Positions 1 to 8,299 of a stretch of 64,000 nucleotides of DNA are shown piece after piece. The position numbers were made by a program, and so were the translations under genes. Where the stretch lies: NCBI RefSeq assembly GCF_021389935.1, contig NZ_CP089979.1:1903001-1967000 (forward strand), written 5' to 3'. Within the stretch, counting starts at the first letter, position 1, and each line of letters starts with the position of its first letter. Below the pieces are notes generated by a model. That model was given only the letters and a program-made list of their open reading frames with translations. It was not told the DNA's origin and ran no database searches. This stretch comes from Fulvivirga ligni (GTDB lineage Bacteria > Bacteroidota > Bacteroidia > Cytophagales > Cyclobacteriaceae).

Positions 1-1
1 T

Positions 2-439
2 AGATTTATCGATAATCAGGTAACTGGAGAAGTTATAGATATTAGAGGTAAAGATGTAGAGGTGAAAGTGGGCGACCTGAAAACGGTGGTGAAGAAAAAG
101 AGGCTGGAAAAGATCAGTCGTACTAAGGCACGTGAAATAACGCGAGGATATACCAAGCCAAGTTCTAGTATGAACATTAATCAAAAGATGGCTGATTTCA
201 GTGGTACTTTAGATGTAAGAGGTAAAAGGGGAGAAGAAGTGCTCGGGCTGGTAGATAAGTTCATAGATGATGCCTTACTAGCCAATAGCTCGGAGCTTAA
301 AATACTTCACGGTAAAGGAAACGGAATTTTAAAAGACTTAATCAGAAACCACTTGAAAGGCTCTCATATGGTGCAGAGTGTTCAGGATGAACATGTAGAA
401 AGAGGCGGAGCAGGTATAAGTGTGGTGACACTAAAATAA
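2..439 (+). CDS. mutS2: MutS2 endonuclease, C-terminal part (Smr domain), truncated by window edge
   Basis: The reading frame is open from base 2 and ends at a TAA at 437-439, so only the last ~145 residues are present. The first visible residues (VTGEVIDIRGKDVEVKVGDL) match the small beta-rich linker typical of MutS2. The C-terminal ~75 residues form an Smr nuclease domain with the LDVRG and HGKGNG motifs, the latter thought to form the nuclease site. MutS2 proteins are DNA-binding ATPases that act on recombination intermediates and, in some bacteria, on collided ribosomes. The ATPase part lies outside the window. A GTG at 62 could mimic a start but lies inside the conserved frame. A strong hairpin follows directly. 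Confidence 0.93.
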   Translation, partial: RFIDNQVTGEVIDIRGKDVEVKVGDLKTVVKKKRLEKISRTKAREITRGYTKPSSSMNINQKMADFSGTLDVRGKRGEEVLGLVDKFIDDALLANSSELKILHGKGNGILKDLIRNHLKGSHMVQSVQDEHVERGGAGISVVTLK

Positions 440-440
440 A

Positions 441-466
441 AAAGGAGCTCATTGAGCTCCTTTTTT
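441..466. terminator. Bidirectional intrinsic terminator after mutS2
   Basis: A 7-bp perfect stem (GGAGCTC/GAGCTCC) with a 3-nt loop is flanked by A-run on the left and T-run on the right. It therefore works for mutS2 (plus) and for the lipoprotein gene converging from the right (minus). Confidence 0.85.
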
Positions 467-484
467 ATTTATATCTAATTGAAA

Positions 485-925
485 TTAGTTCTTTTCAAAT
501 ACGAATGTCCAATCACCATTAACATTCGCAGTTTTGGCGTTTCCAGGGAAACCATCACCATTGTAAGTGAATGTTATAGTAAGCACATCGTCAACTATGC
601 CATAAGTCATAGGCTGACTAGACAATGAAATGCTACTAGTAACTGGAGTTCCTAAAGACCATGAACCACTATTTTGGAAAGGAAGAGCTTTATCTCCTTC
701 TGGTCCACCTGTAGTAGAATAAGTGCTTTGAGTAAATGTTATGGTAAAGTCATCATAATCATCTCTTACAGTTCCATCATTTACTGTAGTGGCAGTCCAT
801 ACGCCAATTAGTTTAGCAGTCTGCTGCTCCTCTTCAGTGGGGCCACCGTCATCACTACCGCATCCTATAGTAGCTAAAAGCATAAAAAGTATTCCTGCCG
901 AAAGTAAAAAGGTTAATTTTTTCAT
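485..925 (-). CDS. Small lipoprotein, lipocalin-like fold possible
   Basis: 146 residues. The N-terminus is a lipoprotein signal (KK, hydrophobic core, LATIGC lipobox with Cys22) followed by an acidic linker (SDDGG), as is common for Bacteroidota outer-membrane lipoproteins. The mature part is beta-rich and Thr/Ser-rich (GVWTATTVNDGTV near the start, WTFVFEKN at the end), resembling the small lipocalin-like lipoproteins of this phylum. No catalytic motif is visible. It stands alone between two intergenic gaps of ~105 bp (left of the ABC ATPase) and the shared terminator with mutS2. Function unknown; the fold is inference from pattern only. Confidence 0.75.
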   Translation of the reverse strand: MKKLTFLLSAGILFMLLATIGCGSDDGGPTEEEQQTAKLIGVWTATTVNDGTVRDDYDDFTITFTQSTYSTTGGPEGDKALPFQNSGSWSLGTPVTSSISLSSQPMTYGIVDDVLTITFTYNGDGFPGNAKTANVNGDWTFVFEKN

Positions 926-1029
926 TATCTATTAGTAATTTTTCAGGGTTTTAATTTAGTAATTAATAACGTTTTATCTAAGTAAAGATAGGTAAAGTAA
1001 CCATTTTGAAAACAAAATTCAATGTTAAT

Positions 1030-1668
1030 TTAATTCGATGGCTTAATCTCAGTAAGGTTTATTACCTCAGGGCAATATTTTTCGTACTCTTCCAGCTGAT
1101 TGCTGGCTATGATCAAAGTCTTATCTGAACTTGCAATCTTCTCTATTTCTGCATGATACCAATCTATTCCTTGTGCATCTAGATTAGATGTAGGTTCATC
1201 AAGCAATACGTAGTCACTCTTGGTATAAAAGGTAAGGGCTAGCTTTAGCCGTTGCTTCATTCCCGAACTAAAATTCTTAATGTATTTATGAGCAGAGTTT
1301 GAAAGCCATGCTATTTCCATTATCTCTTTTGGGGAGATGTTATCGGTGATCTTCCTGAATTTAAAATGAAAATCAAGGTGTTCGGCCAGAGTGAAATCTT
1401 CAATAAGCTCCATGTAGGGAGTAGCCACTGTGAAATGCTCGAAGACAGAGTCTATAGGAATTTCATTATCCGATTGCTCACTAAAGTAACTTATTTGGCC
1501 TTCAGTAAATAAATGATATCCACTAATGATTTTTAAAAGGGTAGACTTACCGCTACCATTGTGTCCGGTAAGTGCATATCCTTTGCCCTGATAAAAGGTA
1601 TAGTTGAAGTTTCGAAATATCCATTCGTTTTGGTAGCGCTTACCAAGCTTTTCGATGGATATTTTCAT
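1030..1668 (-). CDS. ABC transporter ATP-binding protein, solitary, last gene of the lipid A operon
   Basis: 212 residues, a single nucleotide-binding domain. Walker A is GHNGSGKS (35-42), the signature is SSGMKQR (134-140), and Walker B with catalytic Glu is LLDEP (155-159, Glu158). Two usual features are absent: the H-loop His is replaced (ASNQ where STHD is usual), and no clear Q-loop Gln is seen. It starts 3 bp after the lpxA stop, so it is co-transcribed with lpxA. No permease is encoded nearby; a partner membrane protein elsewhere, or a non-transport role, is possible. The family resembles the short CcmA-like ATPases. Substrate unknown. Confidence 0.85.
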   Translation of the reverse strand: MKISIEKLGKRYQNEWIFRNFNYTFYQGKGYALTGHNGSGKSTLLKIISGYHLFTEGQISYFSEQSDNEIPIDSVFEHFTVATPYMELIEDFTLAEHLDFHFKFRKITDNISPKEIMEIAWLSNSAHKYIKNFSSGMKQRLKLALTFYTKSDYVLLDEPTSNLDAQGIDWYHAEIEKIASSDKTLIIASNQLEEYEKYCPEVINLTEIKPSN

Positions 1669-1671
1669 ATT

Positions 1672-2451
1672 TTAATAGCTGTAACCTTTCATTACTCCTC
1701 TATCTGAGTTTCTGATGAAATTAATAATTTCATCTCTTTCTTTAGAAGGAGGAAGCTCTAATTCTACTAAATCTAATGCTTTAGAGTTATTTAGACCTTT
1801 TAGGAATACATATCTGTAGATCTCCTGTATTTCATTGATTTTTTCCGAAGGAAAGTCTCTTCTTCTTAAACCAATAGAGTTAATACCACAGTATGTAAGA
1901 GGCTCACGAGCTGCTTTAGTGTAAGGAGGTACATCTTTTCTTACCAAAGAACCACCGCCAATATAAGCATGAGATCCTAATCTTGTGAATTGCTGTACAG
2001 CACAAGAGCCACCAAAGATTACAAAGTCATCAATCAAAACATGGCCAGCTAGCTGAGTAGCATTACCAAGTATACAGTTATTTCCAATAATACAGTCATG
2101 ACCGATGTGAACGTATGCCATGATAAGGCAGTTAGCTCCCACTTCAGTCTTGTATTTATCTATAGTTCCTCTATTGATGGTAGCACACTCTCTAATAGTA
2201 GTATTATCACCAATAATAGTAAGCGTCTCCTCACCAGCGAATTTTAAATCCTGTGGTATAGCAGAGATAACGGCTCCAGGGTAAATTTTTACGTTTTTAC
2301 CAATTCTGGCTCCCTCAAAGATGGTAACGTTAGGGCCTATCCATGAGCCTTCTTCTATTACTACATTTTTATGAATAGTAGAGAAGGGTTCAATTACTAC
2401 GTTTCGGGCTATTTTAGCCTGAGGATCTATATATGATAACGGTTGGTTCAT
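1672..2451 (-). CDS. lpxA: Acyl-ACP--UDP-N-acetylglucosamine O-acyltransferase
   Basis: 259 residues, normal length. Catalyses the first step of lipid A synthesis, transfer of a 3-hydroxyacyl chain from ACP to the 3-OH of UDP-GlcNAc, in the cytoplasm. The N-terminal two thirds are a left-handed beta helix of hexapeptide repeats (IGPNVTIFEGARIGKNVKIY). The catalytic region is VHIGHDC, with His118 aligning to the general base His125 of the E. coli enzyme and His115 to His122. The C-terminal helical part contains the family motif GLRRRDF. It lies 72 bp downstream of lpxC-fabZ in the same orientation, the standard Bacteroidota order. Confidence 0.97.
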   Translation of the reverse strand: MNQPLSYIDPQAKIARNVVIEPFSTIHKNVVIEEGSWIGPNVTIFEGARIGKNVKIYPGAVISAIPQDLKFAGEETLTIIGDNTTIRECATINRGTIDKYKTEVGANCLIMAYVHIGHDCIIGNNCILGNATQLAGHVLIDDFVIFGGSCAVQQFTRLGSHAYIGGGSLVRKDVPPYTKAAREPLTYCGINSIGLRRRDFPSEKINEIQEIYRYVFLKGLNNSKALDLVELELPPSKERDEIINFIRNSDRGVMKGYSY

Positions 2452-2523
2452 AAAATTAAATTCAAATAACCAAGTTTTGCAACCTAAGTATGTACCTGAG
2501 ATGCCTCAGGTACTCATTAAAAA

Positions 2524-3918
2524 TTAACTGTCTTTTCTAACTATGCTGGCGGTCATAGTACCTTCACAAACTAAGGTATTACCTACATAACCTCTTCCAG
2601 ACATTTTAGCAATACCTCTCTTAATAGGTGCAAGAAGATCACACTTAATAACTAGTGTGTCACCTGGTAATACCATTTTTCTGAATCTAAAGTTCTCGAT
2701 TCCAAGGAAATAAGTCCAATAGTTTTCAGGATCAGGAACGGTATTTAATACAAGAATACCACCTATTTGAGCCATAGCTTCTACTTGTAATACTCCTGGC
2801 ATTACAGGGTTTCCTGGGAAGTGACCTAGGAAGAAGTGCTCATTTAAAGTGACATTTTTTACTCCAGATACGCTCTCTTCATCTAAATGAATGATCTTAT
2901 CGATCAATAAGAACGGATATCTGTGAGGTAATATATTGGTGATTTGGTTGATGTCCAGTACGGGTGGTAAACTAGGGTTGTACTTAGGGACATTGTTTTT
3001 GTTAGAGCTCTGCATCGCTTTTTTAAGCTTTTTAGCGAAAGCTACGTTAGCCGCGTGGCCAGGACGTGCCGCTAAAATCTGAGCTTTAATAGGTCTACCT
3101 GCTAGTGCAAGGTCTCCCATAATATCTAACAGCTTGTGTCTTGCAGGCTCATTTTTATATCTAAGCTCTACGTTATTTAAGATGCCTTCTTTTTTAACTT
3201 CCACTTTGGGTTTGTTAAACAATCCGGCAATACTTGCTAATTCTTCATCTTTAACAACTCTGTCTACTACTACAATGGCATTGTTTAAATCACCACCTTT
3301 AATCAGGTTGTTTTTATGTAACATTTCAAGTTCATGTAAAAAACAGAAAGTTCTACATGAGGCAATTTCTTTTTCGAACTGGCTGATGTTCGTTAATGAA
3401 GCATGCTGACTACCTAAAACAGGAGAGTTGTAGTCAATCATTACTGTAACTCTATAGTCATCTAAAGGTAAAGCAGCAATTTCTACATCTCTTGATGCAT
3501 CTCTATAGAAAATACTGTCTTGTACTTCATAAAAGTCTCTCAGAGCATTTTGCTCTTCGGTACCAGCTTCTTTAAGGATATCTACAAACTGCTGAGAGCT
3601 ACCGTCCATAATAGGAGGCTCTGGCCCATCTAGCTGTATAAGTACGTTGTCTATTTCTAAACCTACTAACGCGGCAAGGGTGTGCTCTACCGTGTTTACT
3701 CTAGCGCCACTCTGCTCTATGGTGGTACCACGAGATAAGTCTACTACGTTATCTACGTCAGCATCTACTATAGGCTGGCCTTCTAGATCTACTCGTTGAA
3801 ATTTGATTCCATGACCTGGTTTGGCGGGAAGGAATGTCATGTTGGCTTGAACGCCTGTATGTAATCCTACACCAGATAATGTAACCGATTTTTTGATTGT
3901 TTGCTGCTTGATATTCAT
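2524..3918 (-). CDS. lpxC-fabZ: Bifunctional LpxC/FabZ: UDP-3-O-acyl-GlcNAc deacetylase fused to 3-hydroxyacyl-ACP dehydratase
   Basis: 464 residues, a fusion characteristic of Bacteroidota. Residues ~1-305 are LpxC, the zinc deacetylase committing step of lipid A synthesis: zinc ligands His79 (VEHTLAAL), His261 and Asp265 (RHKLLDIMGD), and His288 (GHAANV). Residues ~322-460 are FabZ, which dehydrates 3-hydroxyacyl-ACP in fatty acid synthesis: His366 in GHFPGNP and Glu380 in LQVEAMAQ. Both halves have all key residues. The two enzymes compete for the same 3-hydroxyacyl-ACP pool, so fusing them sets their ratio. The ATG overlaps the lpxD stop by one base (TAATG), implying translational coupling. 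Confidence 0.98.
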   Translation of the reverse strand: MNIKQQTIKKSVTLSGVGLHTGVQANMTFLPAKPGHGIKFQRVDLEGQPIVDADVDNVVDLSRGTTIEQSGARVNTVEHTLAALVGLEIDNVLIQLDGPEPPIMDGSSQQFVDILKEAGTEEQNALRDFYEVQDSIFYRDASRDVEIAALPLDDYRVTVMIDYNSPVLGSQHASLTNISQFEKEIASCRTFCFLHELEMLHKNNLIKGGDLNNAIVVVDRVVKDEELASIAGLFNKPKVEVKKEGILNNVELRYKNEPARHKLLDIMGDLALAGRPIKAQILAARPGHAANVAFAKKLKKAMQSSNKNNVPKYNPSLPPVLDINQITNILPHRYPFLLIDKIIHLDEESVSGVKNVTLNEHFFLGHFPGNPVMPGVLQVEAMAQIGGILVLNTVPDPENYWTYFLGIENFRFRKMVLPGDTLVIKCDLLAPIKRGIAKMSGRGYVGNTLVCEGTMTASIVRKDS

Positions 3919-4973
3919 TATTTTTCTTGAAATGTCGGCAAATTTAGTACTTTTTCTTCAAGTTGCTTTAATCTGACATTTAAATCCGGGAGATTTTTAA
4001 AAATTGCGTAGGTCTTGTAATAGTCTTTGTAGTTAAAAGCGGGGCTACCCATGAGTTGAGCGCCTTCATCCTTGATATTCTTTCCTAATCCTGCCTGTGC
4101 TCCTATAGATGTTTTATTGGCTAAAGAGATGTGTCCGGCTATACCTACCTGGCCAGCTATCACACAGTTTTCTCCCACTTTGGTAGATCCGCTTACACCA
4201 GTTTGTGCCGCGATCACGGTATTATTGCCAATCTCTACGTTATGAGCTATTTGAATAAGGTTATCTAATTTTACTCCATCTCCAATTTTGGTGGCATCGC
4301 CATAGAAGGTAGCACAGTCAATAACTGTATTTGCACCAATATCTACATGATTGCCTATTTTAACATTACCCATTTGAGGGATGGTCTTATAAGTGCCATC
4401 TTTTTGAGGGGCAAATCCAAAACCGTCACTTCCTATTACGGTGCCGGAGTGGATAACACAGTTGTAACCTACCTTCGTATGAGGGTAGAGCTTTACGCCT
4501 GCGTTAATAATGGTGTTGTCACCAATTTCTACGTTATCTCCAATGTAAGCATGAGGGTAGATTTTAACATTATTTCCTATTTTAACATTGCTGCCAATAT
4601 ATGAAAATGCTCCTCTGTATAAATCTTCTCCGGCGGTGCTGTTCTCACCTATAAAAGAAGGTTGCTCTATGCCTGATTTTTGGAAACTTATAAACTTGTG
4701 ATATTCTTCGAGTAGAACTGTAAAACAGCTGTATGGATCTTCTACCAAAATAAGGGCGGCATTCACCTCTTTCTTTGGCACAAAACCTTTTTTAAGTATT
4801 ACTGCACTAGCCTCAGTAGTGTATAGGTAGTTTTCGTATTTGGGATTGGAAATAAAAGATATATCGCCCTGCTTTGCATTCTCAATTTTAGCCAACATAC
4901 CTATCTCCACACTACCATTTCCTACTACTTCGCCTTCTAAAAGTGATGCAATCTGATCAACCGTAAACTTCAT
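3918..4973 (-). CDS. lpxD: UDP-3-O-(3-hydroxyacyl)glucosamine N-acyltransferase
   Basis: 351 residues, normal length. Adds the second 3-hydroxyacyl chain to the 2-amino group of UDP-3-O-acyl-GlcN. N-terminal uridine-binding domain (~1-105), then a long hexapeptide left-handed beta helix (~110-310) and a C-terminal helix. The catalytic motif QIAHNVEIG is present. It overlaps lpxC-fabZ by 1 nt. A TATCTTTG element on the minus strand (5013-5006), 33 bp upstream of the start and inside the end of the preceding gene, fits the Bacteroidota -7 consensus, but no clear -33 TTG accompanies it, so an internal promoter is only possible. Confidence 0.97.
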   Translation of the reverse strand: MKFTVDQIASLLEGEVVGNGSVEIGMLAKIENAKQGDISFISNPKYENYLYTTEASAVILKKGFVPKKEVNAALILVEDPYSCFTVLLEEYHKFISFQKSGIEQPSFIGENSTAGEDLYRGAFSYIGSNVKIGNNVKIYPHAYIGDNVEIGDNTIINAGVKLYPHTKVGYNCVIHSGTVIGSDGFGFAPQKDGTYKTIPQMGNVKIGNHVDIGANTVIDCATFYGDATKIGDGVKLDNLIQIAHNVEIGNNTVIAAQTGVSGSTKVGENCVIAGQVGIAGHISLANKTSIGAQAGLGKNIKDEGAQLMGSPAFNYKDYYKTYAIFKNLPDLNVRLKQLEEKVLNLPTFQEK

Positions 4974-5002
4974 TTAAATGGGATAGAATGGTTAATTTCT
5001 TT

Positions 5003-6232
5003 TCACAAAGATACATTTTTAGGGCAGCATAGATAGTATTTTTTGACAATTTTACTCATGGCCTTAATATTAGGTAAGTCGGCTGCCTCTGCAATGTCTA
5101 TTACCTTTCCTTTTTTAGTGAGTATGTTTATGGTTTGTCCTCCCGCTATGTAAGCTTTATTGGTTACTTCACCATGTGCGAAGAAGTATCTGCTGTCTGT
5201 TCTTAGTACATTATAGCTCTCTGCTATCTTGTTCCTCAATGACTTTAGCTCTTCTTTACTAAGGGGCTCATTGGTAAGCTTAATCTTGAATAATTTCCTG
5301 TTAAGCAAAAACTTGCTGAGCTGGCTAAGGATCTTATCTTCATGATGTTGCCATACTTTTATGGCACCCCAAATATCATAATCATCCAGCTGACCAAACA
5401 TGATGAGAAGATCGTCATTTTGCTGAAAATCGTCTAATGTGTATTGGTGCGTTAGAAAATGTTTGAGCGCAGGAGTTGCAAATACATCATGGCCGCTCAT
5501 GGCTAAATCTTTAGCCCTGATGATCAGGTTAATGAGCATTTTTTCGGCGCTGACAGAAGCTTTGTGAAGATAAACCTGCCAATACATCAAACGCCTGGCA
5601 TTAAGGAAGTTCTCTATGCTGTAAATTCCCTTTTCTTCCACTACAATGTTGTCATTCACCACATTGAGCATGCTAATGATTCTCTCCAAACCAATGGCTC
5701 CCTCAGACACTCCGGTAAAGAAACTGTCTCTTTTCAGGTAATCCAATCGGTCCATATCCAGCTGGCTGGACACAAGCTGGTGGAGGAATTTCTTGTGGTA
5801 AGTGTTTTGAAATATTTTGATGGCCAAAGACAGCTGGTTGTCAAACTGTTCATTTAAATATTTCATAAAGAGGAACGAGATACTTTCGTGCTGAATACCG
5901 TGCAGAAGACTGTATTCTAAAGCATGCGAAAATGGCCCGTGACCCATATCATGAAGTAGAATAGCTATTTGTACGGCTTCACTTTCTTCATCTGTGATTT
6001 CTACACCTTTGCTTTTTAGGCTCTCTAAAGCCTGAGACATCAGGTGCATGGCGCCCACAGCATGATGAAATCTGGTATGTAGGGCTCCGGGATATACTAA
6101 ATCAGTTAACCCGAGCTGCTTAATCCTTCTTAACCTCTGAAAAACAGGGTGTTCAATAATATCGAACACCAGCTCACTTTTTATGTTAATAAATCCGTAA
6201 ACAGGATCGTTGAAAATTTTCTTTTTATTCAA
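5003..6232 (-). CDS. HD-domain phosphohydrolase (dNTPase/SAMHD1-like)
   Basis: 409 residues. Contains the metal-binding HD signature: RFHHAVG (His56/57), LLHDMGHGP (His94-Asp95) and a downstream Asp in LDMDRLDYLKRD. This is the arrangement of dGTPase/SAMHD1-like hydrolases; the usual call is HD superfamily phosphohydrolase, substrate not determinable. The only plausible initiator is TTG at 6232, because a TAG lies three codons upstream in frame. It heads the lpxD-lpxC-lpxA run with a 29-bp gap, and is divergent from porX with ~65 bp between them. Confidence 0.88.
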   Translation of the reverse strand: MNKKKIFNDPVYGFINIKSELVFDIIEHPVFQRLRRIKQLGLTDLVYPGALHTRFHHAVGAMHLMSQALESLKSKGVEITDEESEAVQIAILLHDMGHGPFSHALEYSLLHGIQHESISFLFMKYLNEQFDNQLSLAIKIFQNTYHKKFLHQLVSSQLDMDRLDYLKRDSFFTGVSEGAIGLERIISMLNVVNDNIVVEEKGIYSIENFLNARRLMYWQVYLHKASVSAEKMLINLIIRAKDLAMSGHDVFATPALKHFLTHQYTLDDFQQNDDLLIMFGQLDDYDIWGAIKVWQHHEDKILSQLSKFLLNRKLFKIKLTNEPLSKEELKSLRNKIAESYNVLRTDSRYFFAHGEVTNKAYIAGGQTINILTKKGKVIDIAEAADLPNIKAMSKIVKKYYLCCPKNVSL

Positions 6233-6297
6233 TCTAATCTATGATTATTGCGTTACGATTGTAAAAGAAGTTTTTAATTTGAGTAAAAAACCAATGT

Positions 6298-7863
6298 ATG
6301 CAAAGATATAATATTTTGTGGGCCGACGACGAGATTGACCTATTAAAGCCCCATATACTTTTTTTAGAGAATAAAGGATACGATATAACCCCGGTAAATA
6401 GTGGCGCAGATGCCATGGAAAAATGCGAGCAACAGCATTATGATGTAGTGTTTCTAGATGAAAACATGCCTGGTATGACAGGACTTGAGACATTAACGCA
6501 GATAAAAAGTATGAAGCCTAACCTACCCGTGGTAATGATTACCAAAAGTGAGGAGGAGCTGATTATGGAGGAGGCTATCGGGGCTAAAATTGCTGACTAC
6601 CTTATTAAACCTCTAAATCCAAGTCAAATATTATTGTCTGTAAAGAAGATATTGGATAACAAGAGGCTGATTACTGAGAAAACGAACCTTAGCTATCAGC
6701 AGGAATTCCGAAATATCAGCATGGCATTTGGTGACAATCTTGATCATGAAGAATGGGCAGAGATTTATAAAAAGCTTGTATACTGGGAGTTAGAAATAGA
6801 TAAGACTGAAAATAAGAGCATGGCCGATGTTCTCTTTATGCAGAAAGATGAGGCTAACAGTCAGTTTACTAAATTTATAAAAGAGGAATATGAAGACTGG
6901 CTCAATGATGCTGATGTTGAAAAGCCTTTATTGTCTCATATGCTTATGAAGAAAAAGGTATTCCCTCACCTCAGTGACGAGAGGCCTGTTTTCTTTTTAG
7001 TGATTGACAACCTTAGATATGACCAATGGAAGGTGATAGAACCCGCCATAATGGAATATTTTACTGTAGAGGAAGAAGATAGTTATTATTCTATACTGCC
7101 AACTACTACCGCATACTCTCGTAATGCCATATTTTCTGGAATGCTACCTGAGGAGATGGCTAAGAAGCATAAGGACCTTTGGGTGGGTGAAGATGTAGAA
7201 GAAGGAAAAAATAACAATGAGGACCAATTCTTAGAGCGCCAGCTGAAAAGAAATAATCTTGATATAAAATTTAGCTATCATAAAATTAAGCAGATAAGCG
7301 AAGGTAAGCAGCTGGTAGATAACATTAGAAATCTGGCTAGTAATCAGCTTAATGTGATTGTTTATAATTTCGTAGATATGCTTTCTCATGCCAGAACAGA
7401 TATGGCTATGATCAGAGAGCTGGCACCCGATGAATCCGCTTACCGATCTATCACCAAATCCTGGATAGAGCATTCTCCACTTATTGAAGCCATCAGAAAT
7501 ATTGCCGACGCTGGTGGTAAACTTATTATTACTACTGATCATGGTACTATCAGAGTAAAAAGACCTTTTAAAATTGTTGGTGACAGAAATACTAATACCA
7601 ACTTAAGGTATAAACAAGGTAAAAATCTTGGGTATGATGGGGGTGATAAAATTATGGAAGCCCTTAAGCCTGAGAGACTTCACTTACCTAAAATCAATGT
7701 TTCTTCGACGTACGTGTTTGCCACAGAAGATCAGTTTTTCGCTTATCCTAATAACTATAATTATTACGTGAATTACTATAGGGATACCTTTCAGCATGGA
7801 GGAGTTTCCATGGAGGAAATGATTATTCCAATTATTTCACTAAATTCGAAATATGGTGGATAA
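6298..7863 (+). CDS. porX: Type IX secretion response regulator PorX (receiver + PglZ-like domain)
   Basis: 521 residues, matching the family length. Residues 1-120 are a receiver domain with acidic pair Asp10-Asp11, phospho-acceptor Asp54 (VVFLDENMPG), Thr82 and Lys104 (LIKPL). Residues ~200-520 are an alkaline-phosphatase-fold PglZ-like domain, with VIDNLRYDQW and the metal-site-like TTDHGTI. In Porphyromonas and Flavobacterium PorX with its kinase PorY controls type IX secretion genes, partly with an ECF sigma factor; the effector domain has been reported to hydrolyse cyclic and linear oligonucleotides. No PorY is in the window. Its stop overlaps tsaE by 11 nt. Confidence 0.95.
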   Translation: MQRYNILWADDEIDLLKPHILFLENKGYDITPVNSGADAMEKCEQQHYDVVFLDENMPGMTGLETLTQIKSMKPNLPVVMITKSEEELIMEEAIGAKIADYLIKPLNPSQILLSVKKILDNKRLITEKTNLSYQQEFRNISMAFGDNLDHEEWAEIYKKLVYWELEIDKTENKSMADVLFMQKDEANSQFTKFIKEEYEDWLNDADVEKPLLSHMLMKKKVFPHLSDERPVFFLVIDNLRYDQWKVIEPAIMEYFTVEEEDSYYSILPTTTAYSRNAIFSGMLPEEMAKKHKDLWVGEDVEEGKNNNEDQFLERQLKRNNLDIKFSYHKIKQISEGKQLVDNIRNLASNQLNVIVYNFVDMLSHARTDMAMIRELAPDESAYRSITKSWIEHSPLIEAIRNIADAGGKLIITTDHGTIRVKRPFKIVGDRNTNTNLRYKQGKNLGYDGGDKIMEALKPERLHLPKINVSSTYVFATEDQFFAYPNNYNYYVNYYRDTFQHGGVSMEEMIIPIISLNSKYGG

Positions 7864-8299
7864 AGCTTCTGCAGATTTAAGCATAACTTATGCTAATCTG
7901 GAGGAAATTGAGAAGGTTGCTCAGCAGATAATTTCATTTGCTGATCAGGATAAAGTGTGGATTTTTGAAGGCGAAATGGGAGCTGGAAAAACCACGCTTA
8001 TTAAGGTTATATGCGAGCAGTTAGGTGTGGAAGATGTAGTGAATAGTCCTACATATGCCATAGTTAATGAGTATCAAAATGGTGAGGGCGAAGTGTTCTA
8101 TCATTTTGATTTTTATCGACTAAATAGCCTGGAAGAAGCAATGGAAATTGGCACTACGGAGTATTTCGATTCTGGTGATTATTGTTTCATTGAGTGGCCT
8201 TCTAAAGTAGCGGAGCTTTTGCCTGATGACATTTTAAAAATTCAGATAAGTATAACTGAAGATAATAAGCGGTTAATTGAAATAACCAGGTATGAGTAA
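7853..8299 (+). CDS. tsaE: tRNA threonylcarbamoyladenosine biosynthesis ATPase TsaE
   Basis: 148 residues, full length. A small P-loop ATPase needed with TsaB, TsaC and TsaD to make t6A at position 37 of ANN-decoding tRNAs. Walker A is GEMGAGKTT (~41-49); family motifs SPTYAIVNEY and HFDFYRL follow, and the C-terminal FIEWPSK is typical. The ATG lies inside the porX 3' end (11-nt overlap) and its own end overlaps ald by 8 nt, so the three genes are translated from one message. Confidence 0.95.
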   Translation: MVDKASADLSITYANLEEIEKVAQQIISFADQDKVWIFEGEMGAGKTTLIKVICEQLGVEDVVNSPTYAIVNEYQNGEGEVFYHFDFYRLNSLEEAMEIGTTEYFDSGDYCFIEWPSKVAELLPDDILKIQISITEDNKRLIEITRYE

